8,760 nucleotides of DNA from Holdemanella sp. (lineage in GTDB: Bacteria; Bacillota_I; Bacilli_A; Erysipelotrichales; Erysipelotrichaceae), in contig JABUSD010000217.1 of assembly GCA_021442845.1 (NCBI GenBank), positions 1 to 8,760 on the forward strand. Reading direction: 5' to 3'. Made by a program: the position numbers and the translations under genes. This document shows positions 1-6,520 of this stretch, one piece after another (within the stretch, counting starts at the first letter, position 1; each line of letters begins with the position of its first letter). The notes beneath the pieces are model-generated. The model ran no database searches and was not told the origin of the DNA. It saw only the letters and a list, made by a program, of their open reading frames with translations.

Positions 1-42
1 TATACAGTCTTGATACGTGATATTTACATAAGTATGCATTGT

Positions 43-73
43 AAAGAACCTGGAGAAATTCAGGTTCTTTTTA
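43..73 (+). terminator. Intrinsic terminator of an upstream + strand gene
   Basis: A perfect 10-bp inverted repeat, AAAGAACCTG at 43-52 and CAGGTTCTTT at 61-70, encloses an 8-base loop and runs into a T tract at 68-72. This is the form of a Rho-independent terminator. It most likely ends transcription of a gene lying left of the window, whose stop could be the TGA at 11-13 or the TGA at 18-20. Too little of that gene is present to choose between them. Confidence 0.8.
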
Positions 74-140
74 TAAATGGAAAATATAAAAAAATTGTTT
101 TTGTTAATATTTGCTTGCTATATATAAAGAAATCATTCAA

Positions 141-149
141 TGGTATACT
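141..149 (+). promoter_or_regulatory. Extended -10 promoter for the glycerate operon
   Basis: TGG followed by TATACT at 144-149 makes an extended -10 element (TGn plus 5 of 6 consensus bases), 27 bases upstream of the kinase ATG. The -35 position (around 121-126) has no good match, which is tolerated when TGn is present. An alternative is TTGTTA at 101-106 with TATAAA at 123-128, spacer 16. The 1-176 stretch otherwise holds only the terminator and AT-rich sequence. I saw no clear operator palindrome for a glycerate or sugar-acid regulator. Confidence 0.5.
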
Positions 150-176
150 ATTTAAAAATATAGATAGGAGAAAGGT

Positions 177-1304
177 ATGAAAGTAGTAATTGCGATTGAT
201 TCATTTAAAGGAAGTCTTACTTCGATTGAAGCGGCCAATGCCCTAAAAGAAGGAATCCTGCTTGTTCATGAGGATGCAGATGTAGTCATTAAGCCATTAG
301 CCGATGGTGGTGAAGGGACAACAGATGCATTGATTGAAGGGTTAAACGGAAAACGAATGGATTTAACCGTTACAGGACCTATGGGTAAACCAGTGGATTG
401 TTATTATGGATATCTGCCAGAGACCAATACAGCTGTAATGGAAATGGCTTCCTGTGCAGGAATTACATTGGTTCCAGATCATGAAAAGGATCCATTGGTC
501 GCTTCTACATATGGAGTAGGAGAAATGATTCAGGATGCCATGAATAAAGGCATTCGAAACTTCATCATCGGTATTGGAGGTTCCGCAACAAACGATGGTG
601 GCATTGGTATGCTGCAGGCATTAGGCTATGCCTTCTTAGACCAGGATGGAAATCCAGTTGGAGAAGGTGGACAGGCTTTAGGAAAGATTGTAAAAGTGGA
701 TGATACAAAGGTAAATCCAATCATAAAAGAATGTACAATCCGCGTAGCCTGTGATGTAAACAACCCATTGTGTGGACCAAATGGTAGTACATATGTATAT
801 GGGCCGCAAAAAGGCGTTAAGGATAGCTATAAGCAGGCGTTGGATGAGGCGATGGGAAACTATGCAAAGGCCACAGCCGACTATTTGGGAACAGATTACA
901 GCACATATCCAGGGGTTGGCGCAGCCGGTGGATTGGGATTTGCGTTCAAGTGCTATTTGAATGGACAATTAACACCAGGTATCGACTTGTGTCTGGACGC
1001 TGTCAAACTGGAAGCGGATATGAACGGTGCAGATATTGTCATTACTGGTGAAGGACGTCTTGATTTCCAGACAGCGATGGGAAAAGCACCAGTTGGTGTA
1101 GCAAAACTAGCTAAGAAATACGGTGCAAAAGTATTGGCTTTTGCAGGCAGTGTGACAAAAGAAGCAAGAGCCTGCAATCAGGCAGGTATTGATGCTTTCT
1201 TCCCAGTTGTACGAGGTGTATGTACTTTAGAAGAGGCAATGAATCCAGAAAATGCCTATGCTAATGTTAGAGATACAGCGGAACAGGTATTCCGTTTATT
1301 ATAA
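177..1304 (+). CDS. glxK: Glycerate kinase (GlxK/GarK family)
   Basis: This enzyme phosphorylates D-glycerate with ATP in the cytosol; the GarK/GlxK family is generally assigned the 2-phosphoglycerate product, which enters lower glycolysis directly. The 375-residue length fits the family. Family motifs run in order: IDSFKGSLTS at 7-16, ADGGEGTTDAL at 42-52, GIGGSATNDGGIGMLQALGY at 132-151, CDVNNPLCG at 192-200, GAAGGLGFAFK at 248-258 and ITGEGRLDFQTAMGKAP at 289-305. All are intact, so the gene looks functional. The ATG at 177 is supported by AGGAG at 166-170, six bases upstream, and by translation beginning right at the conserved first beta strand (MKVVIAIDSFK). It is first in an operon with the permease 21 bases downstream. 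No tartronate semialdehyde reductase or sugar-acid dehydratase is visible, so the source of glycerate is not shown; uptake by the neighbouring permease is the simple inference. Confidence 0.95.
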   Translation: MKVVIAIDSFKGSLTSIEAANALKEGILLVHEDADVVIKPLADGGEGTTDALIEGLNGKRMDLTVTGPMGKPVDCYYGYLPETNTAVMEMASCAGITLVPDHEKDPLVASTYGVGEMIQDAMNKGIRNFIIGIGGSATNDGGIGMLQALGYAFLDQDGNPVGEGGQALGKIVKVDDTKVNPIIKECTIRVACDVNNPLCGPNGSTYVYGPQKGVKDSYKQALDEAMGNYAKATADYLGTDYSTYPGVGAAGGLGFAFKCYLNGQLTPGIDLCLDAVKLEADMNGADIVITGEGRLDFQTAMGKAPVGVAKLAKKYGAKVLAFAGSVTKEARACNQAGIDAFFPVVRGVCTLEEAMNPENAYANVRDTAEQVFRLL

Positions 1305-1325
1305 AATTATAAAGGAGAGAAGAGT

Positions 1326-2720
1326 ATGACAGGTTTACCATTGATTATTGTATTTGTACTTGCGATTGTCGTTATGATTGTAATGATTTCCAAGTTCAAG
1401 ATTCACCCATTCATTTCCATTATGACAGTGTCTCTTGTGTTTGGATTGATTGGAGGAATTCCCCTTGTTGACAAAGTATTGGAAGATGGAACAACTGTTT
1501 CGGGAATTGCCAATGTCATTGGTGCAGGATTCTCAGGGACTTTCACAAGCATCGGTATTGTGATTATTTTAGGTGCATTGATTGGATCTATTCTTGAAAA
1601 CACAGGAGCAGCTTTAAAATTAGCCGATATCGTTGTTGGATTGGTTGGGGAAAAGCATCCAGAATTAGCCATTGAATTAATGGGTTGGGTTGTATCCATT
1701 CCTGTATTCTGTGATTCAGGATTTGTTATTTTGAACCCAATTCGTAAAGCCATTGCGAAAAGAACAGGAGCTTCCAGCGTTGCGATGACAGTTTGTCTAT
1801 CCGCTGGTTTATATGCATCACACGTATTTATTCCACCAACACCAGGACCAATCGCTGCCGCACAGACATTAGGTGTTGGAAATAACTTATTGTTAGTTAT
1901 GGGAATGGGAGCAATCGTATCCATTCCAGCATTGGCAGCTGCTTACTTCTATGCAAAATATATTGGTAAGAAAGTTAAATCTACGGATGAAGAACCAGTT
2001 GATGGAGAAATCATGCAGACATATGAAGAATTAAAGGCATCGTATGGTACTTTACCAAGTGGATTTAGTTCATTGGCACCAATTCTTGTTCCAATTCTAT
2101 TAATGGCAGCATCAAGCATCGCCAGTGCTGTTGGTATGACAGGAACAGCAAAAGATGTATTAACTTTCTTTGGTACACCAATTATCGCATTGGCTGTTGG
2201 TACAATCTTTGCGATTGCCCAATTGGCAACAGCAGGTAAGATGGACAAGTTCTATGATTTGACAAATGATACATTAAAGACAGTAGGACCAATCCTATTT
2301 GTAACCGCTGCAGGAAATGTATTAGGAAAAGTTATTTCAAGTACAGATATCGTAAACTTTATCAAGGCAAACGCAACAAGCTTACAAGCAATTGGAATCT
2401 TCTTCCCATTCTTATTGGCTGCTATCTTAAAGACAGCACAGGGATCTTCTACAGTTGCCCTAACAACAACAGCGGGAATCATGGCACCATTGATGGAAAC
2501 ATTAGGATTGGCATCTCCAGTATTAAGTGCATTAACCGTTATGGCAATTGGAGCAGGTGCAATGACTGTATCGCATGCCAACGACTCCTATTTCTGGGTT
2601 GTCACAAACTTTGGCGGTATGAGTGTGGAAGATGGATATAAGACACAGACAGTCGCTACTTTCTGTGAAGGTGTGGCTTCAATCATTGTAATCTTTATTC
2701 TAAGTCTTATTTTCCGTTAA
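1326..2720 (+). CDS. GntP-family permease, probable glycerate or gluconate transporter
   Basis: This is an integral membrane proton symporter of the GntP family, which carries gluconate and related hydroxy acids. The 464 residues are mostly hydrophobic and show many membrane segments, the first at about 3-22. Family landmarks are GFSGTFTSIG at 68-77, GALIGSILENTGAA at 83-96, PVFCDSGFVILNPIRKAIAK at 126-145, HVFIPPTPGPIAAA at 166-179, LKTAQGSSTVALTTTAG at 368-384 and SHANDSYFWVVTNFGGMS at 416-433. A charged loop at about 211-245 is probably cytoplasmic. The AAGGAG at 1312-1317 lies eight bases before the ATG. The gene follows the glycerate kinase by 21 bases with no terminator between, so both are one transcript. 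That context favours glycerate as substrate, but family members cannot be told apart by substrate from sequence alone. Gluconate is the main alternative; no gluconate kinase is nearby. Confidence 0.92.
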   Translation: MTGLPLIIVFVLAIVVMIVMISKFKIHPFISIMTVSLVFGLIGGIPLVDKVLEDGTTVSGIANVIGAGFSGTFTSIGIVIILGALIGSILENTGAALKLADIVVGLVGEKHPELAIELMGWVVSIPVFCDSGFVILNPIRKAIAKRTGASSVAMTVCLSAGLYASHVFIPPTPGPIAAAQTLGVGNNLLLVMGMGAIVSIPALAAAYFYAKYIGKKVKSTDEEPVDGEIMQTYEELKASYGTLPSGFSSLAPILVPILLMAASSIASAVGMTGTAKDVLTFFGTPIIALAVGTIFAIAQLATAGKMDKFYDLTNDTLKTVGPILFVTAAGNVLGKVISSTDIVNFIKANATSLQAIGIFFPFLLAAILKTAQGSSTVALTTTAGIMAPLMETLGLASPVLSALTVMAIGAGAMTVSHANDSYFWVVTNFGGMSVEDGYKTQTVATFCEGVASIIVIFILSLIFR

Positions 2721-2797
2721 TAGATAATAAAAGCTTATGTAAACATCAGCTTCATATATTGATGAAAAGAAAATATACATATTAATAATTTAGATAG

Positions 2798-2833
2798 AAA
2801 TCCGATGTTGGCAATAAACATCGGATTTATTTT
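2798..2833 (+). terminator. Intrinsic terminator after the permease gene
   Basis: AAATCCGATGTT at 2798-2809 pairs perfectly with AACATCGGATTT at 2817-2828 across a 7-base loop and is followed by ATTTT. The 12-bp stem and T tail make a convincing Rho-independent terminator for the glycerate operon. Its tail overlaps the -35 region of the next gene's promoter, so terminator and promoter are packed with no free space. Confidence 0.85.
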
Positions 2834-2858
2834 CATTCAATGGCATTTAGTCTATAAT
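2830..2858 (+). promoter_or_regulatory. Sigma-A-type promoter immediately before the hydrolase ATG
   Basis: The -10 box is a perfect TATAAT at 2853-2858. With a 17-base spacer the -35 box is TTTTCA at 2830-2835 (4 of 6 consensus bases). A start site about seven bases past the -10 box falls at 2865-2866, the first base of the ATG. There is no Shine-Dalgarno-like sequence between the -10 box and the ATG. The geometry predicts a leaderless mRNA. Confidence 0.65.
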
Positions 2859-2866
2859 ATAGACTA
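2848..2866. promoter_or_regulatory. Perfect 19-nt palindrome over the -10 box (candidate operator)
   Basis: TAGTCTATA at 2848-2856 and TATAGACTA at 2858-2866 are exact reverse complements around a single central A. The palindrome contains the whole TATAAT box and ends on the A of the start codon. If transcription starts at about 2865, nearly all of it lies upstream of the RNA, so it would act as DNA, for example as a repressor site, and not as an RNA hairpin. No regulator gene is adjacent, so the binding protein is unknown. Confidence 0.5.
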
Positions 2867-3942
2867 TGACAAAGATTGTAAAAGTAATATTGATTATAGG
2901 AATCATACTAACATTAATAATTCTATTTTTATTCTTTTGGAAACCGTTTGGATCCAATCCAAGTGCAAAACAGAAAGAGGAGTATGCCAAACGAACAACA
3001 AATTATTATGATGGAAAATTTCATCCATTAACAGAATTTAAATTGATGTCAAACAAAGAAAAGACAGATGAAACATCCAAAGAAACAAAACCAGCAAACG
3101 GATTACCTATACAGAAACTATCAAAATTAGAAGAAGCAGATGAAAATGAATGGCAGCTAACATGGTTTGGACATTCAAGTGTACTTCTACAATTTGGTGG
3201 GAAGAAGATATTCATTGATCCAGTATTAAGTTCATGTTCCTCTCCATTCAACGGTATAGGACCAGGTCGCATGGCAGATGTGCCAATGAATATAGAAGAT
3301 ATACCCGATATCGATATTCTTGTGTTATCCCATGACCATTATGATCATATGGATTATAATACGATAACTAAACTAGATAATCGTGTAAAAGCTTATTGTG
3401 TTCCATTAGGTGTAGATAACCATCTGATTCGATGGGGAATCAACCCAGATAAGATTCATACTTTTGCATGGTGGGAACATAATAGTATAGAAGGTATTTC
3501 TATCACATCAACACCAGGACAGCATTTTTCTGGGCGCTTCTTATGGAATCGGGATAGCACTTTATGGTGTGGTTATGTATTTAAGGCAAATAATCAGCAG
3601 ATCTATTATTCCGGGGATACTGGATATGGTGATTTCTTTAAAGATATCTATGAAAGATTGGGTCCTATGGATCTGGCTATTATGGAAAATGGACAGTATA
3701 ATAAGCGCTGGCCATATTGCCATATGACACCAGAAGAAAGTGTACAGGCAAGTATGGATGTACAGACTAAATGGGTTTTACCGGTGCATTGGGGTGGCTT
3801 TGTGCTGTCTACGCATGCCTGGTATGATCCGATTGAACGATTCACAAAGGCAGCCAAAGACGATCTCCAAGTGCTTACACCAAAGATAGGTGAAACGGTC
3901 AATCAAAACAATGCAGAAAAGTATCAAAGTATATGGTGGTAA
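2866..3942 (+). CDS. Membrane-anchored MBL-fold hydrolase, NAPE-PLD/UlaG-like
   Basis: This is a zinc-dependent hydrolase of the metallo-beta-lactamase fold, 358 residues. A single hydrophobic segment at about 5-24, with Lys4 and Lys6 before it, looks like an uncleaved N-terminal anchor; no lipobox is seen. A polar linker (about 30-95) leads to the catalytic domain, which opens with LTWFGHSSVLLQFGGKKIFID at 98-118. Predicted metal ligands are His156, His158, Asp160 and His161 (HDHYDH), His220 (PGQHFSGR), Asp251 (YSGDTGY) and His308 (PVHWGGF). The set and spacing resemble the N-acyl-phosphatidylethanolamine phospholipase D group, and CHMTPEES at 285-292 also matches that group's pattern. Substrate is not shown; a phospholipid is possible given the anchor, but a soluble phosphodiester or lactone is equally open. 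The ATG at 2866 is chosen because an in-frame TAG lies at 2860-2862 and the anchor begins at once. It has no ribosome binding site. It stands as a single gene between two operons. Confidence 0.9.
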   Translation: MTKIVKVILIIGIILTLIILFLFFWKPFGSNPSAKQKEEYAKRTTNYYDGKFHPLTEFKLMSNKEKTDETSKETKPANGLPIQKLSKLEEADENEWQLTWFGHSSVLLQFGGKKIFIDPVLSSCSSPFNGIGPGRMADVPMNIEDIPDIDILVLSHDHYDHMDYNTITKLDNRVKAYCVPLGVDNHLIRWGINPDKIHTFAWWEHNSIEGISITSTPGQHFSGRFLWNRDSTLWCGYVFKANNQQIYYSGDTGYGDFFKDIYERLGPMDLAIMENGQYNKRWPYCHMTPEESVQASMDVQTKWVLPVHWGGFVLSTHAWYDPIERFTKAAKDDLQVLTPKIGETVNQNNAEKYQSIWW

Positions 3943-3979
3943 GTGTCTGAGCCTCTCAATGGTCTTATAGAATAGTCCA

Positions 3980-3988
3980 TGATATAAT
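3980..3988 (+). promoter_or_regulatory. Extended -10 promoter for the TPR-DUF4037-nrdG operon
   Basis: TGA followed by a perfect TATAAT at 3983-3988 forms an extended -10 element 33 bases upstream of the next ATG. The best -35 at a 17-base spacer is TGGTCT at 3960-3965, a weak match. I see no convincing terminator between the hydrolase stop at 3942 and this promoter, so some read-through from the hydrolase gene is possible. Confidence 0.6.
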
Positions 3989-4021
3989 TTAAAAGAATAA
4001 ACATTTAGGAAGGTAGTATAT

Positions 4022-4849
4022 ATGAGTGATTTTCTAAAGAAGGAAGATTATCAGGAACCTTGTTGCCCTTTAGATATGAACCAGGGAAATGAGCGTATCA
4101 ATACAAGACGAATGATCAATACACTGGATGCCTATCTTGATAAAAACGATTATGCATCTGCTGAAAGACACTTAAAATATTGGAACAATGAAGCGGAAAG
4201 TCTAAAAGACTATCATGGTAAATTAACGGTTGCCAATGAACAGATTGGCTTATATCGCAAGATTGGAAAAGAAAAGGAATGTTATGAATCCATCAATGAA
4301 GCTTTAAAATTGGTTGTATGGCTAGATTTACAGGATACTATTACATATGGAACAACGATGGTTAATGCCGCAACGGGATATAAATCGTTTCATAAACCAG
4401 ATAAGGCTATGCCATTATATCGCAAGGCACAGGAAGTATATGAAAAGACTTTAACAGAGGATGATGGAAGACTGGGTGCTTTGTATAATAATATGGCACT
4501 TGCCTTATGTGAAATAGGTGAATATGAAGAAGCGGAAGCGTATTACTTTAAGGCGATTGAAATCATGAAAAAACAGGAAAACGGTGAATTAGAAGTTGCG
4601 ATTACCTATTTGAATCTGATTGATTTAGCTGTAGCAAAACAAGGTCATGAACAAGCAGAAGAAAAAATGGATGCATATATTACAAAGGCAGAGAAATTAT
4701 TGAATACAAAATCAATACCAAGAAATGGATATTATGCCTTTGTCTGTGAGAAATGTGCACCTGTATTTGGATATTATGGCTACTTCCTTATTGAAAACGA
4801 TCTAAAAAATAGAGCGAGGGAAATATATGAACGGAATCGAACTGTCTAG
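4022..4849 (+). CDS. Tetratricopeptide repeat (TPR) protein
   Basis: This is a soluble, all-helical 275-residue protein with no signal peptide or membrane segment, built of TPR-like helix pairs. The clearest repeat is at about 150-184, with ALYNNMALALCEIGEYEEAE and a following YYFKAIEIM. More divergent repeats lie at about 28-61, 65-98, 106-141 and 190-227, and the tail to 275 is also helical. TPR arrays bind partner proteins or peptides, so a scaffold or adaptor role is the family expectation; the partner is not known. Cys14-Cys15 in EPCCPLD and Cys242/Cys245 in CEKC are notable and could be a metal or redox site. The start is supported by AGGAAGG at 4007-4013, eight bases before the ATG. 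The 3' end overlaps the next gene by 23 bases, which suggests translational coupling and a shared job with the DUF4037 protein. Confidence 0.85.
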   Translation: MSDFLKKEDYQEPCCPLDMNQGNERINTRRMINTLDAYLDKNDYASAERHLKYWNNEAESLKDYHGKLTVANEQIGLYRKIGKEKECYESINEALKLVVWLDLQDTITYGTTMVNAATGYKSFHKPDKAMPLYRKAQEVYEKTLTEDDGRLGALYNNMALALCEIGEYEEAEAYYFKAIEIMKKQENGELEVAITYLNLIDLAVAKQGHEQAEEKMDAYITKAEKLLNTKSIPRNGYYAFVCEKCAPVFGYYGYFLIENDLKNRAREIYERNRTV

Positions 4850-5771
4850 AGGCTATTATGAAGAATTTGGAAAACCGATGCTGGAAAAGGATTTCCCAGA
4901 TTTATTACCCTATATTGCGGTTGGCTTTGTAGGAAGCGGTTCTGAACGATATGGCTTTGATGATGAGATATCCAAAGATCATGATTATGAACCAGGATTC
5001 TGTATCTTTATTCCAGATGAAGATGTAATTGATCGCAAAAAGGCCTTTCAGCTGGAAAGAGCCTATGCGAAATTACCGAAGGAATATAAAGGGATTAAAC
5101 GTCAGCAGGTATCGCCTGTAGGAGGCGATCGCAATGGCGTTATCCGTACATCCGAATTCTTTGAAAAGGCAGTCGGTGCAAAGGATGGAAATCTAACCAT
5201 CCAGCAATGGTTAGAGATTCCTGATTATGCCTTGGCAGAAGCTGTCAATGGAGAAATTTTCTATGATGGATACGGTGAGTTTTCCGCAATCAGAGAACGC
5301 CTGATGGAATATCCAGAGGATATCATGTTGAAGCGATTGGCAGGCAATCTGTTGATTATGGCACAATCCGGGCAATACAATTTCAATCGATGTTTGAGCC
5401 ACAACGAACCGGAAGCAGCCCAGCTTGCCTGCAATGAGTTTGTCAATGCGACAATGAAGGCGACTTTCCTATTACAGGGACGTTATATGCCATATTATAA
5501 ATGGAGCTTTAGAGCTCTTCGACAATTACTATTTACTGAAGAATTATATAAACGTTTATCATATATCTTAATGGCTGATCATAGTGATGCAAAGGTAGCA
5601 GAACAGAAATATATATATATTGAAGAAATCGCATCCTGGATGATTGAAGATTTACAGGATCGTGATATCACAAAGGCAATCTGTGGTGATTTAGAAAAAC
5701 ATGCCTATTCTGTTAATGATTACATTGCTGATAATGAAATTCGAAATTTAAATATATTGACAACGGTGTAA
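4827..5771 (+). CDS. DUF4037-type protein with nucleotidyltransferase-like signature
   Basis: This is an uncharacterised 314-residue soluble protein that I place in the DUF4037 family by recall of its motifs. The N-terminal part carries VGSGSERYG at 35-43 followed by DDEISKDHDYEP at 45-56. That order, a Gly-Ser pair, a Gly and then Asp51-x-Asp53, matches the nucleotidyltransferase (Pol beta-like) pattern of two metal-binding aspartates. GEIFYDGYGEFSAIRERL at 142-159 and a helical C-terminal half with RYMPYYKWSFRALRQL at 219-234 recall antibiotic-type nucleotidyltransferases. A third catalytic acid is not certain; Asp147 is one candidate. It may therefore transfer a nucleotide to a small molecule, RNA or protein, but no substrate is indicated. 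GAGGG at 4816-4820 lies six bases before the ATG, inside the TPR gene. The stop TAA shares its last base with the start of the nrdG ribosome binding site. I am confident of the reading frame, less so of the enzyme class. Confidence 0.8.
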   Translation: MNGIELSRGYYEEFGKPMLEKDFPDLLPYIAVGFVGSGSERYGFDDEISKDHDYEPGFCIFIPDEDVIDRKKAFQLERAYAKLPKEYKGIKRQQVSPVGGDRNGVIRTSEFFEKAVGAKDGNLTIQQWLEIPDYALAEAVNGEIFYDGYGEFSAIRERLMEYPEDIMLKRLAGNLLIMAQSGQYNFNRCLSHNEPEAAQLACNEFVNATMKATFLLQGRYMPYYKWSFRALRQLLFTEELYKRLSYILMADHSDAKVAEQKYIYIEEIASWMIEDLQDRDITKAICGDLEKHAYSVNDYIADNEIRNLNILTTV

Positions 5772-5777
5772 AGGAGG
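5771..5777 (+). promoter_or_regulatory. Ribosome binding site of nrdG beginning on the upstream stop
   Basis: AAGGAGG at 5771-5777 is a near-perfect Shine-Dalgarno sequence. Its first base is the last base of the DUF4037 stop codon (TAA 5769-5771), and it sits five bases before the nrdG ATG. This tight join means the nrdG start is well defined and that the genes are read from one message. Confidence 0.8.
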
Positions 5778-5782
5778 ATATC

Positions 5783-6469
5783 ATGAAAATACAAGGATTA
5801 CAGAAAATGACATTGCTTGACTTTCCAGGAAAGGTCGCTTGCACTGTTTTTTTAGGTGGATGCGATTATCGCTGTCCATTCTGTCATAATTCTGATATTC
5901 TATCTATGGAAGCAGAAGCTCTACTTGATGAAAAGGAATTGTTGCAGTTCCTTGAAAAAAGAAAGAACTTATTGGAAGGGGTTGCCATTACTGGTGGGGA
6001 ACCACTTCTAAGAAATGATATTGAAGAGCTTCTAACAAGTATTAAAGCACTTGGATATCTGATTAAACTGGATACAAATGGAAATCATCCAGATGTATTA
6101 AAACGAATTGTTGAAAAGGGACTTGTGGATTATGTCGCAATGGATATTAAGAACAGTCCAGATCGATATGCACCTACCATTGGACTAAAGACATTTGATC
6201 TATCAAAGGTAATGGAGAGCAAGGAATTTCTACTGCAGGGGAAAGTAGAATATGAATTTAGAACAACTGTTGTGAAAGAACTTCATGATGAAGATTCCTT
6301 CAAGGAAATTGGACCATGGATTCAGGGTGCACAAAAATACTATTTACAGACATTTGTCGATCGTGATAAAGTCATGTTCAGTGGTCTATCTGCCTATGAT
6401 AAGGAAGAGATGGAAAAACTGGCAAAAATCGTTGAACCATATGTTCAACACATTGAAATAAGGGGATAA
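5783..6469 (+). CDS. nrdG: Anaerobic ribonucleotide reductase activating protein (radical SAM)
   Basis: NrdG uses a [4Fe-4S] cluster and S-adenosylmethionine to make 5'-deoxyadenosyl radical, which abstracts hydrogen from the glycyl-radical Gly of NrdD. The cluster motif is Cys27-x3-Cys31-x2-Cys34 (GGCDYRCPFCHN). ITGGEPLL at 69-76 holds the SAM-binding GGE, and IKLDTNGNHPDVL at 94-106 and YVAMDIKN are further core-strand motifs. The opening MKIQGLQKMTLLDFPGKVAC is typical of the longer NrdG2-type activases; 228 residues fits that type and is longer than the roughly 154-residue E. coli protein. No ferredoxin insert is present. The gene is third in an operon with the TPR and DUF4037 genes and lies 231 bases upstream of nrdD. 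Other glycyl-radical or unassigned radical-SAM activases share this layout, but the adjacent nrdD makes NrdG the best call. Confidence 0.92.
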   Translation: MKIQGLQKMTLLDFPGKVACTVFLGGCDYRCPFCHNSDILSMEAEALLDEKELLQFLEKRKNLLEGVAITGGEPLLRNDIEELLTSIKALGYLIKLDTNGNHPDVLKRIVEKGLVDYVAMDIKNSPDRYAPTIGLKTFDLSKVMESKEFLLQGKVEYEFRTTVVKELHDEDSFKEIGPWIQGAQKYYLQTFVDRDKVMFSGLSAYDKEEMEKLAKIVEPYVQHIEIRG

Positions 6470-6475
6470 ACAAAG

Positions 6476-6513
6476 AAAACAGACTTTTAAAAATATAAAA
6501 AAAGCCTGTTTTT
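6476..6513 (+). terminator. Intrinsic terminator after nrdG
   Basis: AAAACAG at 6476-6482 pairs with CTGTTTT at 6506-6512. After one A/C mismatch the stem continues with CTTTT (6484-6488) against AAAAG (6500-6504), leaving an A-rich loop. The 3' arm runs into TTTTT at 6509-6513. The stem is AT-rich and the loop long, so it may be leaky, which would let some nrdG message extend into nrdD. Confidence 0.6.
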
Positions 6514-6520
6514 ATTATTA

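Noticed and set aside
101..114. TTGTTAATATTTGC as a Rex-type redox operator.
   Set aside because: Only the left half, TTGTTAA, matches; the required inverted right half is absent.
1..180. Frame 1 is open from the left edge to a TGA at 178-180, overlapping the kinase start.
   Set aside because: It spans a perfect hairpin terminator and a promoter, its composition (Ile, Lys, Phe rich) matches translated AT-rich spacer, and no family motif is seen. It is most likely open by chance.
678..1177. Antisense open frames within the glycerate kinase gene.
   Set aside because: They are shadows of a gene with intact family motifs and show no credible ribosome binding site or domain.
1403..2581. Three long antisense open frames within the permease gene.
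   Set aside because: Their Pro/Ala/Ile/Asn-rich translations are what the reverse complement of a hydrophobic transporter gives; the + strand carries clear GntP motifs throughout.
2731..2764. Short inverted repeats after the permease stop (AAGCT/AGCTT and CATCA/TGATG) as a second terminator.
   Set aside because: The stems are only 5 bp with long loops and no T tract, and a far stronger terminator lies just downstream at 2798-2833.
2805..3011. A 68-codon + strand open frame overlapping the start of the hydrolase gene.
   Set aside because: It begins inside the terminator hairpin and lies in another frame over the start of a gene with clear domains; it has no ribosome binding site.
3960..3980. 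TGGTCT...AGTCCA as a terminator hairpin after the hydrolase gene.
   Set aside because: The stem has a mismatch in six pairs and is not followed by a T tract.
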